A stretch of DNA of 64,000 nt from Crossiella equi (lineage in GTDB: Bacteria; Actinomycetota; Actinomycetes; Mycobacteriales; Pseudonocardiaceae): assembly GCF_017876755.1 (NCBI RefSeq), contig NZ_JAGIOO010000001.1, positions 744,001-808,000 on the forward strand. Direction: 5' to 3'. Under the pieces are notes generated by a model. The model ran no database searches and was not told the origin of the DNA. It worked only from the letters and a program-made list of their open reading frames with translations. Of the stretch, positions 1 to 8,005 are shown in pieces; the stretch's first letter is position 1; every line of letters begins with the position of its first letter. A program made the position numbers and the translations under genes.

Positions 1-2
1 TG

Positions 3-2039
3 CACCACGAGGGCGAGGCCCGGCACTTCCTCGCCGCCCGCAGGCTGCGCCGCGTACCGGGCAGCCCGTTCAACCAGGCCCCGTGCGAGGTCGGCGCGGA
101 CGGCCGGGTGTTCCTCGACCTGGGCAACAGCATCCCCACCACCGGCCGCGGCGGACCGCTGGTACCGGTGGGCCCGCTGTGGCTGGCCGTGCCCGGACCC
201 GACGGACGGCCCCGGCCGCTGGCCGAGCTGTCCGGCCTGGACGGTGACCACTACCGCCTGCGCGCCAGTGTGCTCACCGCACAGCTCACCCCGGCGCAGC
301 TCGCCGAGGCCGCCGACGCCCCGCTGGCCCTGGTCGGCGCCGAGGGCACGGCGCTGCTGGCCGAGCACCCCAGCGGCGAGTTCGCCCGCGCCGACGGCCC
401 GGTGCTGCGCCTGTCGCCGGAGGAGAGCACCACCGCGACCGTGCACGTCACCCGCTTCGGCCGCCCCGCACCCGGCGTGCGGCTCTACCTCGGTCCCGCC
501 AACCCGGTGCTGGACCACCCGGCCGAGGTGGTCACCGACGAGCGCGGGCGCGCGGCGGTCCCATTCACCGGCCACGACCCCGGCAACCCGCGCGGCCCGC
601 TGGACGGGCAGCTGGTGCAGCCGAACTACGGTTTCGCCGACCGGCCCGGCGTGCCCGAGGGGCGGTTCAGCGTGCGCGTCTACGACGCCCACCCGGTGCC
701 GGAGCGGCCGACCTGGGTGGCCGACGTGCAGCCGATCCTCCAGCAGTACGCCAACCTCTTCCCGGTCATGCGCGACATCCTCGACCTGGGCAACCACCAG
801 CACGTGCTCACCCACCGCTCCTCGGTGCGGGCCAGCCTGCTGCAACCGCTGGACTCGCCCAACCACATGCCCGCCACGCGCGACCTGTCCCCGGCCAAAC
901 GCGATGTGGTGGTGCGCTGGCTGGACTCCGGGCCCCGGCCGCCGGTGCTGGAGATCCCGGACGTGGCCGCGCTGCGGGAGGTGCTGCAACAGGCGCTGCT
1001 GGTCGAGCAGGCGGTGATCCCGCCGTACCTGACCGCGCTGTTCTCCCTCAAACCCGACCGCAACACCGAGATCGCCGAGATCATCCGCGGTGTGGTGCGC
1101 GAGGAGATGCTGCACCTGGCGCTGGTGGCCAACCTCCTCAACGCCGTCGGCGGCACCCCGCGCATCGGCAGGCCGGGCCTGGTGCCCACCTACCCGAACC
1201 GGCTGCCCGGCTCGGTGCTGCCGGAGCTGGTGGTGCGCCTGCGCGCCTGCTCGATCGAGCACGTGCGCGAGGTGTTCATGGCCATCGAGGCGCCCGAGCA
1301 CCCGGTGGTGGACGGCGAACGCTTCACCGGCGCGGTGATCAACACCGACGAGCTGGCCCTGGCCCGGGACGGCAGCCTGGTCACCGACGCCACCGCGCAC
1401 GGGGAAGCGCTGGCCTCGTGGTTCACCCGCGCCGAGTACGACCCGCTGACCATCGGCTGGTTCTACAACCAGATCGCCCGCGCCATCTGCCGCCTGGACG
1501 CCGAGGGCGAACTGTTCACCGGCGACCCGGCCCGGCAGCTGGTCTGGCCGGACGCCCCGGGCACGCTCTACCGGGTCACCGACCGCACCACCGCGCTGCT
1601 GGCGATCTACGAGATCATCGAACAGGGCGAGGGCAGTCCCGGGGAAGCGGGCGAGTTCGGGCACTACTACCGGTTCCAGGAGATCGTGGAGGGCCGCAGG
1701 CTCATCCAGGACCCGGGCGGCAACTGGGTCTTCGAGGGCGAGGAGGTGCCCTTCGACCCGGACGGGGTGTTCCCGATGGCCGACGACCCGGACAGCTACC
1801 GCCTGCCCGCGGGGTCGCTGGTGCGCCGGGAGTCGCTGCTGTGCGACGAGTTCCACACCAACATGCTCACCGCGCTGGACCGGGTGGTGAACGGGCACCC
1901 GGAGGAGCTCTTCGACGCGGTGGCGCTGATGTTCGCGGTGGAGGTGCAGGCCAAGAAGCTGCTGGCCATGCCGCACCCGGGCGAGCCCGGCCGGGTGGCC
2001 GGGCCCGCGTTCCAGTCGCCGGGGATCAGGACGGGGTGA
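3..2039 (+). CDS. VioB-type ferritin-like domain protein (5' end missing)
   Basis: The reading frame is open to the window edge, so the first codons lie upstream and the GTG at 108 is only an internal candidate. The C-terminal half carries a ferritin-like four-helix domain: a helix with EQAVIPPYL, then EEMLHLALVANLLNAVGG (EExxH-type metal ligands), then TIGWFYNQIARAI. This is the fold of the VioB/RebD/StaD iminophenylpyruvate-dimer synthase group and of many stand-alone ferritin-like proteins in actinomycetes. The N-terminal part has no motif I recognise. No bisindole partner genes (tryptophan oxidase, P450) are visible on this side, so the reaction cannot be assigned. It ends about 45 bp from the convergent lanthipeptide synthetase gene. 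Confidence 0.75.
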   Translation, partial: HHEGEARHFLAARRLRRVPGSPFNQAPCEVGADGRVFLDLGNSIPTTGRGGPLVPVGPLWLAVPGPDGRPRPLAELSGLDGDHYRLRASVLTAQLTPAQLAEAADAPLALVGAEGTALLAEHPSGEFARADGPVLRLSPEESTTATVHVTRFGRPAPGVRLYLGPANPVLDHPAEVVTDERGRAAVPFTGHDPGNPRGPLDGQLVQPNYGFADRPGVPEGRFSVRVYDAHPVPERPTWVADVQPILQQYANLFPVMRDILDLGNHQHVLTHRSSVRASLLQPLDSPNHMPATRDLSPAKRDVVVRWLDSGPRPPVLEIPDVAALREVLQQALLVEQAVIPPYLTALFSLKPDRNTEIAEIIRGVVREEMLHLALVANLLNAVGGTPRIGRPGLVPTYPNRLPGSVLPELVVRLRACSIEHVREVFMAIEAPEHPVVDGERFTGAVINTDELALARDGSLVTDATAHGEALASWFTRAEYDPLTIGWFYNQIARAICRLDAEGELFTGDPARQLVWPDAPGTLYRVTDRTTALLAIYEIIEQGEGSPGEAGEFGHYYRFQEIVEGRRLIQDPGGNWVFEGEEVPFDPDGVFPMADDPDSYRLPAGSLVRRESLLCDEFHTNMLTALDRVVNGHPEELFDAVALMFAVEVQAKKLLAMPHPGEPGRVAGPAFQSPGIRTG

Positions 2040-2084
2040 CGGGCAGGCCGGGCCGGAGCCGGGCCGGGGTGCGGTCGCCAGGCT

Positions 2085-4682
2085 TCAAGCCGGGCTGACC
2101 GGCACGTCCAGCCAGAGCCGGTCCGGGGTGCGGTCACGGAGCCTGCGGGCGAAGGACAGCACCCCGGCCGCGCCGGTGGCCCAGGTGCCGCTGCCCGCGA
2201 TGCGGGACTGGTCGGGGAACTCCGGGGCCTCCGGCGGGCCACCGGCTCTGGCCAGCAGCAGGCGCAGCACCGCGTGTGCCCGGTCCAGGTCGGCGGGGCG
2301 GCCGGTGAGCAGGGCGTGGTCGAGCAGGAACTCCCCCACCCCGGTCAGCCCGCAGCACTGCGAGGCCACCAGCAGTCGCGGCGCGGTCGCCAGGCTGACC
2401 TCGGCCAGGTCGTCCAGCAGTGGCAACAGGTCCGGTCTGTCCAGAGTGGACACCGCGCGGGCCAGGGTGGTGCCGATACCGGCGAAGCCCTGGCACCAGG
2501 AGCCGCACATCTGGTTGAGCCAGCCGGTGCGGGCCGCCCCCACGTACTCCCCGGCGCGTTTGGCCAGCAGGTCCAGGTGCTCGTGCAGCAGGGCCTCGTC
2601 GCCGGTCCCGCCGGTGGCCGCGCGCAGGGTGAGCAGGGCGTGGGTGTGCCCGGACAGGCCGTGGGCGAAGCCCAGCAGCCCGGCCAGCCCCGGCTGGTCG
2701 CGGTAGTCGGGGGTGGTCGCCCGGACCTGTTCGAGCAGCCCGTCGGTGCGCAGCCGCCGCGCGCTCGCCGAGGCCGCGGCCAGGTACTCCTCCCGCCCGG
2801 TGTGCCGCCACAGCGCCAGCTCGGCCAGTACCAGCCCGGCGTGGCCGTGGGTGATGTCGGTCTTGTCCTCGCCCTCGCCCAGCCGTCGGTGCAGGGCGCT
2901 GGCCTGGGCCAGCAACTCGGGGTCGGCCAGTGCCGCGCCGGTGGCGGCGAGGAAGACCGCGGTACCGCTGCCGCCGAACATCAGGCCGCGCAGCACCGGG
3001 TGCGGGGCCAGGGTGCGCGCCGTCCAGTGCGCCAGGCGGCCCACCAGCTCCGCGTGCCCGGGCAGGTGCCGCAGCAGCTCCAGGCCGGTGCCCGCGCTGC
3101 CGTAGTAGACGTTGGCCGGGCTGGAGAAGACCTCGCGCGGCAGGCCCGAGGGGTCCATCAGCCGCTCGGCGTGCGCGGCCACCAGTGCCGCGGTGCCGGA
3201 GACGATCTCGGCCAGCCGCCCGGTGTCCGGGGCGAACACGGCCGCGGCCTCGCGCACCGCCCGGTCCTCGGCGGTGGTGCGGGCGGTCTCGCCCCGCCGC
3301 AGCCGGTCCGCCGCGTCGGTGCGCACCCCGGGGTCCTCGTGCAGCAGCAGCGGGACCAGGCCGAGCACCCCGCCCTGACCGCCGTGCGTCAGCTCCAGGG
3401 TGGTCTGGACGCGGCCCACGTCGCGCACCGGGCCGGTCGGCACGTAGGACGGGTCGCGGCCGGTGGCGGCGTAGAACAGCGTCGCGCCCAGCGCGTGGTA
3501 GTCATCCGACGGTTCCCCCGGCGGGTGCTCGCGCTGGCGCAGCGGGGTGAAGCCCGGGGTCCAGCCGAAGAACTGGAGGTCGTCGAAGCGGCTGACCTCG
3601 AAGTCGACCAGGCGCAGGTCACCGTCGTCGGTGAGCACCACGTTGGTCGGGGTCAGGTCGCGCACCACGACCCCGCGCGCGTGCACCGCGTCCAGGATGC
3701 CCAGCAGGCGCCGGGCCAGCCAGGGCAGGGACCGCCGTCCGGTGGCCGGCTCGGCGGCGTAGGTGCCGTGCTCGCCGACCCAGCGGGACAGGCTGGTGGC
3801 CCCGGCGCTGGTGGTGACCAGGTACTCGTCCTCGCCGTGCCGGAAGTGGTCGAGCACGTCCGGGATCTCGGGCACCTCGGCCAGCGCGGTCAGGATCGCC
3901 CGCTCGTGCCGCAGCCGCATGCGGACATCGCGGCCGTCCAGGTCCTCGTCGATGTGCGCGCGGGCCTGCTTGACGATCACCTCGGCCCCGGTGGTGAGGT
4001 CCTCGGCCCGGTAGACCGCGCCCTTGGCCGAGCGCTGCACGCCGACCCGCACCCGGTAGCGGTCGCCCAGCACCGGCGCGCCGCCCGGGGACGCGGCCGG
4101 GGACGCCGGTTCGGCGCACGGGTCGGTGAGCCAGTCGGGCAGCTGGAATGCCTCCTGCGCGGCACCGGGACGGGTGCTGCCGTCCGGGGCGCGCACCACG
4201 GCCTCCAGCGCGCCGTTGCCGTTGAGCGCGTAGGAGGGGGTGAAGGGGCCGAAGCGGTAGTAGACCGGGGCGTCCGGGCGCAGGCGGCGGTCGCTGTTGA
4301 CCACCGGCCCGGTGAACCCGGCCAGCACCTCGCCCAGCTCGCGCACCAGCGCGGTGAAGGCCTCGGTGTCGCGGGGGTAGGCGGTGACCGCCTTGCCCAC
4401 GCTGCCGCGTTCCAGGGTGGAGGAGTTCAGCTCCCGGAGGTGGTTGCGGGAGCGCACCACCTTGAAATCGCAGGAATGCGCCAGCAGGACCGGGACAATG
4501 CGGTCCAGGGTTTCCAGAATGGTGGCCGGTCGGGCCGCGATGTGGATTTTCCAGCCCTGTCCGGGCAGTTCCCGGACCGGGTCGTTGACCCCGATCCACC
4601 GGTCCCACGCGTGCACGCGCCTGCCGTGCTCATCGGCCAGTCCGCGCAGTCTCCGCTCGATGACGCCCTGTTCGCCCACCAC
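2085..4682 (-). CDS. Lanthipeptide synthetase, lyase-kinase-cyclase (class IV LanL-like, CCG type)
   Basis: Three-domain enzyme that would phosphorylate Ser/Thr of a precursor, eliminate phosphate and close thioether rings. Residues 1-170 form the OspF/SpvC-like lyase (GWKIHIAA, FKVVRS, GKAVTAYP). Residues 205-480 form the kinase (VIVKQ Lys238, VRDLTPTN Asp342/Asn347, DFE 360-362). Residues 500-865 form the LanC-like cyclase (GHAGLVLAELA, GFAHG His674, GSWCQG Cys730, QCCGLTG Cys776-Cys777). Class III enzymes usually lack the zinc ligands, so retention of three suggests class IV. The usual Cys-His-Gly is Cys-Cys-Gly, a change known from ProcM-like LanM cyclases. It starts with tandem GTG codons behind GGGGGA; GTG at 4679 is an equally good start. 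A Cys-rich precursor gene lies 93 bp upstream. No protease or transporter is linked. Confidence 0.92.
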   Translation of the reverse strand: MVGEQGVIERRLRGLADEHGRRVHAWDRWIGVNDPVRELPGQGWKIHIAARPATILETLDRIVPVLLAHSCDFKVVRSRNHLRELNSSTLERGSVGKAVTAYPRDTEAFTALVRELGEVLAGFTGPVVNSDRRLRPDAPVYYRFGPFTPSYALNGNGALEAVVRAPDGSTRPGAAQEAFQLPDWLTDPCAEPASPAASPGGAPVLGDRYRVRVGVQRSAKGAVYRAEDLTTGAEVIVKQARAHIDEDLDGRDVRMRLRHERAILTALAEVPEIPDVLDHFRHGEDEYLVTTSAGATSLSRWVGEHGTYAAEPATGRRSLPWLARRLLGILDAVHARGVVVRDLTPTNVVLTDDGDLRLVDFEVSRFDDLQFFGWTPGFTPLRQREHPPGEPSDDYHALGATLFYAATGRDPSYVPTGPVRDVGRVQTTLELTHGGQGGVLGLVPLLLHEDPGVRTDAADRLRRGETARTTAEDRAVREAAAVFAPDTGRLAEIVSGTAALVAAHAERLMDPSGLPREVFSSPANVYYGSAGTGLELLRHLPGHAELVGRLAHWTARTLAPHPVLRGLMFGGSGTAVFLAATGAALADPELLAQASALHRRLGEGEDKTDITHGHAGLVLAELALWRHTGREEYLAAASASARRLRTDGLLEQVRATTPDYRDQPGLAGLLGFAHGLSGHTHALLTLRAATGGTGDEALLHEHLDLLAKRAGEYVGAARTGWLNQMCGSWCQGFAGIGTTLARAVSTLDRPDLLPLLDDLAEVSLATAPRLLVASQCCGLTGVGEFLLDHALLTGRPADLDRAHAVLRLLLARAGGPPEAPEFPDQSRIAGSGTWATGAAGVLSFARRLRDRTPDRLWLDVPVSPA

Positions 4683-4706
4683 TCCCCCAGCCGGTCCGCT
4701 CCCGCG

Positions 4707-4742
4707 CCGGGGCAGGCCGCCACGCGTGGCGGCCTGCCCCGG
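4707..4742 (-). terminator. Perfect GC-rich hairpin between lanthipeptide precursor and synthetase genes
   Basis: A 36-bp perfect palindrome (CCGGGGCAGGCCGCCA, centre CGCG, then its complement) lies 33 bp after the precursor stop and 24 bp before the synthetase start, both genes being on the minus strand. There is no T-run. In lanthipeptide loci such a structure usually acts as a partial terminator or 3' stabiliser, so that more precursor than enzyme is made. That role is inferred. Confidence 0.7.
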
Positions 4743-4775
4743 TCAACCGTGTCCGCCCAGTTCAGGACGGTTCGA

Positions 4776-4964
4776 TCACCACTCCGGCGAGGCCAGGCTC
4801 GCGCAGAAGGTGGTGGAGTCGCAGGTCCAGGTCACCCAGGACACGCAGGTGGTGATACACGCCGACGGCACGCCGTTCACCATCGACGGTTCGTTCTCGA
4901 AGGGCACGGCGGCCAGCACGTCGACCTGACCGGCGGTGCGCGGCTCGAGCAGCATGGCGTTCAT
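4776..4964 (-). CDS. Lanthipeptide precursor peptide (62 aa)
   Basis: A 62-residue peptide with an acidic leader (residues 1-30, including LLEPRTAGQVDVLAAVPFEN) and a core rich in Ser/Thr and Cys: CITTC, TWTCDSTTFC, with Cys at 36, 40, 48 and 54 and eleven Ser/Thr from residue 34 on. The probable leader/core border is near Asn30-Gly31-Val32. The spacing resembles class IV precursors such as VenA, where an NG/DG-P segment precedes a Cys-rich tail. AGGGGAG sits 7 bp upstream of the ATG. It lies directly upstream of the synthetase, which is the best evidence of function. Up to four thioether rings are possible; ring topology cannot be read from sequence. Confidence 0.88.
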   Translation of the reverse strand: MNAMLLEPRTAGQVDVLAAVPFENEPSMVNGVPSACITTCVSWVTWTCDSTTFCASLASPEW

Positions 4965-5079
4965 TTCGAACTCCCCTCAGTGGATTACCAGTGGTGGTGC
5001 GGCTCATTTCTATCCAGGCCCCGGGCACCGGACAACGATTCGGTCGTAAACAAACGCGGTTACCCGGATGGAGCAGTGC

Positions 5080-5772
5080 TCAGCCGACCCAGTGGTAGCG
5101 GCCCGCGGGCCGGCCCGGGCTGCCGTAGCGGGTGCGCAGCTCGGCCTTGCCCAGGTCGGTTAGGTGGTTGAGGTAGCGGCGGGTGGCCACCTCGGACAGG
5201 CCGCAGGAGCGCGCGAGCTCCTTGACCTCCAGCTCCTGCCCGCTGCCCCGCAGTGCCCCGGCCACCAGCCGCAGCGTGTGCGGCGCGATGCCCTTGGGCG
5301 TGGCCGCACCCGAGGCGCGGGTGCGGTGCAGCAGCCGGTCCAGCTGCGGCTGGGACAGCTGCGCCGGGTCGGGCAGCGTGCGTGCCAGCCACAGCTCCAG
5401 CCACCAGGCCTCCAGCCGCACCAGCAGGTCCGCGGCGGTGAAGGGCCTGCGCAGCACGCACACCACGCCCAGCCTCCGTGCCGCCAGCGCCGAGGCAAGG
5501 TCCAGCCCGGTCGCGGTCAGCACCACGTCGGGCTGGTGCCTGCCCGGGTCGCGCAGCCTGCGCAGCACCTGGAGGCTGTCCGCGCCGGTGCGCTGCCAGG
5601 GCAGCACCACGAGGTCCGGCCGCAGCAGCTCCACGGCGTCGAGCACGTCGTCCCCGGCCGCCAGCTCGTGCGCGGCGCGCACCCAGCTGGTGCGCCGCAG
5701 CTCGCGCAGGTGCGGCGGCGGCAGCGCACCGGCCTCCACGACGAGCACGGCGGACGCGGCGGTGTCACCCAT
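5080..5772 (-). CDS. Atypical response regulator (CitB/DcuR-like, degenerate receiver plus HTH)
   Basis: A 230-residue protein whose first 120 residues follow a receiver fold (AVELLRPDLVVLPWQ...GVVCVLRRPFTAADLLVRLEAW) but lack the phosphorylation apparatus: the N-terminal acidic pair is absent and the position of the acceptor Asp is Pro58 (VVLPWQ). The C-terminal part (GIAPHTLRLVAG, KELARSCGLSEVATRRYLNHL) is a winged-helix segment like that of CitB/DpiA/DcuR regulators. No histidine kinase is adjacent. It is co-oriented with and about 115 bp upstream of the lanthipeptide precursor gene, so it is the natural candidate for control of that locus, without phosphorylation. Start ATG with GGGGGAAG in front. 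Confidence 0.75.
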   Translation of the reverse strand: MGDTAASAVLVVEAGALPPPHLRELRRTSWVRAAHELAAGDDVLDAVELLRPDLVVLPWQRTGADSLQVLRRLRDPGRHQPDVVLTATGLDLASALAARRLGVVCVLRRPFTAADLLVRLEAWWLELWLARTLPDPAQLSQPQLDRLLHRTRASGAATPKGIAPHTLRLVAGALRGSGQELEVKELARSCGLSEVATRRYLNHLTDLGKAELRTRYGSPGRPAGRYHWVG

Positions 5773-5858
5773 CGGCTTCCCCCAGAAGGTCGAAGGTCCC
5801 GGCCGCGGCGGTAGGCCCCGGCCGGGTCAGACGCCCCTGTCTAGCCTTCGGGCGTTGT

Positions 5859-7607
5859 TCAGTTTCCTGGTGGCCGGGTCTGAACGACGTCCGCCGAACA
5901 TGGGACGACACCACCGGTCCGGGCGGCGTGGCCGGGGCGCGTCACGACCAGCACGACCGCGACCGCGGCGGCGACCAGCAGCACGAGCAGCACCAGCAGC
6001 AGCCGGAACCGGCGGCTGGCGGCCAGCCGGGCCTGTTGTTCGGCGGCCTGGCCGCGCACCAGGAAAACCCGTTCGCGCTCGGACAGTTCAACGTTGCCCT
6101 CGTGCAGCAGCCGCAGGGCCAGCGCGAGCCGGGTGCCGCGGTAGAGCGCGCTCGGTTCACGGTTGACGGCCTCCCACTCCCCGGCGGCCCGGGTGAGGGC
6201 GGCGCGCAGCCGCAACGCCTCGCGGTCCTCGGCCAGCCAGCCACGCAGCCGGGGCCAGCTCTCCACCAGCGCCTCGTGCACCAGCTGCGCACCGCGCTCG
6301 TCCACGGTGACCACGCGGTGCCGGACGAGGTGGGCCAGGGCCTGCGCCGGGCCCGGCCGGGTCAGGTCCAGCTCCGTGCCCGGCAGCCGTTCCGGCCGGT
6401 GGCCCCCGCACTCGCCGACGGCCACCATGCGGGTGAGCAGCTGCCGCGCCCAGTGCTGGCCGCTGGTGTCCAGGCCGAGGAAGGCGGTCTCGGCGGCGCG
6501 GCCGAGCACCTGGCCGATGCCGCCCACGGCGCGGTGCCCGGCCAGGGTGAGGGTGATGCCGCGCCTGCGCCGCCAGATCTCGCCGAGCGCCCCGGCGAGC
6601 ACGGTCAGCTCGCCCGGGCGGCCGAGGCACTCGGCGACCAGCGCGGACACCAGCGCGGTCTCCACCCGGCAGCCCGCGCGGGCGGCGGGCTCGGTGACCG
6701 CCAGGTGCAGGTCCTCGGCGGTCATCGGCCGCACCCGCACCTGGCCGTGCCGCAGCACCTCGGCCAGCTCCGGCTCCTCCGCGCACCGGCGCAGGTCACC
6801 CGCGCGCAGGCCGAGCACCACCCGGGTCCGCGAGTCCGGCGCCTCCACCGCGGTCCGCAGCAGGCGCAGGAAGCACCGCCGCTCGGCCTCGTCGGCGCAC
6901 CGGGTGTACAGCTCCTCGAACTGGTCCACCACCAGCAGCAGCTCGCGGTCCCCGGCCTGGTCCCACAGCGCCTGCAGCACGGTCAGGTGCAGGCTGGCCG
7001 GGTCCGCGCGCATCGCGGCCAGCTGGGTGCTGGCGGGCACGTGCACCAACGCGGCCAGTGCCGCGGCCAGCACCTCCACCGGCCGGGTCCTCGGCGTCAG
7101 CACCAGCACGGTGCCGGGGAAGCGCGGGGCCAGCCCGGCGCGCAGCACCGAGGTCTTGCCCGCGCCGGAGGCTCCGACCAGGGCGACGAACCGCTGCTGG
7201 CGCAGCACGGCGGCCAGCTCGCCGACCAGTTCCGCGCGGCCCGCGAAGTGCTCGGTGTCGGCCTCCCCGAACGCGGCCGCGCCCGGGTACGGGCCCCGGT
7301 CCCCCGGTTCGGCCGCGGTCTCGGGCTCCGGCGCGGCGGTGGCCTGGTCGGCCGCCAGCTCGTGCCAGCGCCGCGACCAGTCCGCGCTGTTCCCGCCGCA
7401 GGCCCCGACGTAGGCCAGCGTGACCGGCAGGCTGGGCAGCCTGCGCCCGCTGGCCGCGTCGGACAGGGCCCCGACCGAGTAGTGCGCCCGGGCGCTCAGC
7501 TCCCGGTAGGACGGCCTGCCCGCCTCCTCCCGCAGTTTCCGCAGTCCGGCCGCGAACTCCACCAGCGCGGTGTCCCCGGCCACGAGCGGTCTCTCGGCAC
7601 GTGCCAT
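5859..7607 (-). CDS. HTH-nSTAND1 ATPase with C-terminal membrane anchor
   Basis: A 582-residue protein. Residues 14-75 resemble a Cro/CI-type helix-turn-helix (LRKLREEAGRPSYRELSARAHYSVGALSDAASGRRLPS). A STAND-class NTPase follows, with Walker A GASGAGKTS and Walker B LLLVVDQFEELYT, then an ARC/winged-helix region with LVHEALVESWPRLRGWL and EREALRLRAALTRAAGEWE. A single transmembrane segment (RFRLLLVLLVLLVAAAVAVVLVV) sits near the C-terminus. The usual WD40 repeats of longer homologues are absent; only a short tail follows the membrane helix. The ATG at 7607 was chosen over upstream codons because a G-rich ribosome site precedes it and the domain begins there. Substrate and signal are unknown. 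Confidence 0.82.
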   Translation of the reverse strand: MARAERPLVAGDTALVEFAAGLRKLREEAGRPSYRELSARAHYSVGALSDAASGRRLPSLPVTLAYVGACGGNSADWSRRWHELAADQATAAPEPETAAEPGDRGPYPGAAAFGEADTEHFAGRAELVGELAAVLRQQRFVALVGASGAGKTSVLRAGLAPRFPGTVLVLTPRTRPVEVLAAALAALVHVPASTQLAAMRADPASLHLTVLQALWDQAGDRELLLVVDQFEELYTRCADEAERRCFLRLLRTAVEAPDSRTRVVLGLRAGDLRRCAEEPELAEVLRHGQVRVRPMTAEDLHLAVTEPAARAGCRVETALVSALVAECLGRPGELTVLAGALGEIWRRRRGITLTLAGHRAVGGIGQVLGRAAETAFLGLDTSGQHWARQLLTRMVAVGECGGHRPERLPGTELDLTRPGPAQALAHLVRHRVVTVDERGAQLVHEALVESWPRLRGWLAEDREALRLRAALTRAAGEWEAVNREPSALYRGTRLALALRLLHEGNVELSERERVFLVRGQAAEQQARLAASRRFRLLLVLLVLLVAAAVAVVLVVTRPGHAARTGGVVPCSADVVQTRPPGN

Positions 7608-7699
7608 TCCCCCACCCCCAGAATCCCCAGGAGGGGAATTATTCACCGCTGTTGCGATTCGGGAAGGGCCTATGACCTGATTCGCCGAGCGCGGGTGCA

Positions 7700-7979
7700 A
7701 GGCACTGGGCCGTTCGGCGGCTGGTCCGTGGGCGGCGCCCTGGCCGACCTCGCCGACCCGCTCACGGGCCCTTCGCCGCGCTGGACCTCGCCCCCGAACA
7801 GGACCCGGCGCTGAACCCGATGCTGCGCCTGCACGAACGCATCCGGGCGCTGCCGCAGATCACCATCGGCAAGCTGCGCGGCCTGGCCCGCGGCGGCGGC
7901 GCCGAGCTGCTGTCCGCCGGGGCCCAGACCCGCGCTGGTGAACGGCGCCTGGAAGCCCTCGTCGACGGCCTCGGCTGAG
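7700..7979 (+). pseudogene. Enoyl-CoA hydratase/isomerase remnant
   Basis: The plus strand reads FAALDLAPEQDPALNPMLRLHERIRALPQITIGKLRGLARGGGAELL from about 7772, the classical crotonase segment around the oxyanion hole. A one-base frame change near 7768 separates it from an upstream piece (GGALADLADPLTGP). After GAELLSAG the sequence jumps directly to a typical crotonase C-terminus (QTRAGERRLEALVDGLG, stop at 7977-7979), so the middle and much of the ends are deleted. It has no plausible start and is a decayed gene. Confidence 0.7.
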
Positions 7980-8005
7980 GCCGCGCAGCCACACGATCCT
8001 GGCGG

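Noticed and set aside
2274-5171. Very long plus-strand open frame opposite the lanthipeptide genes
   Set aside because: Low-complexity Gln/Arg/Gly composition and no domain; it is a frame shadow of the synthetase.
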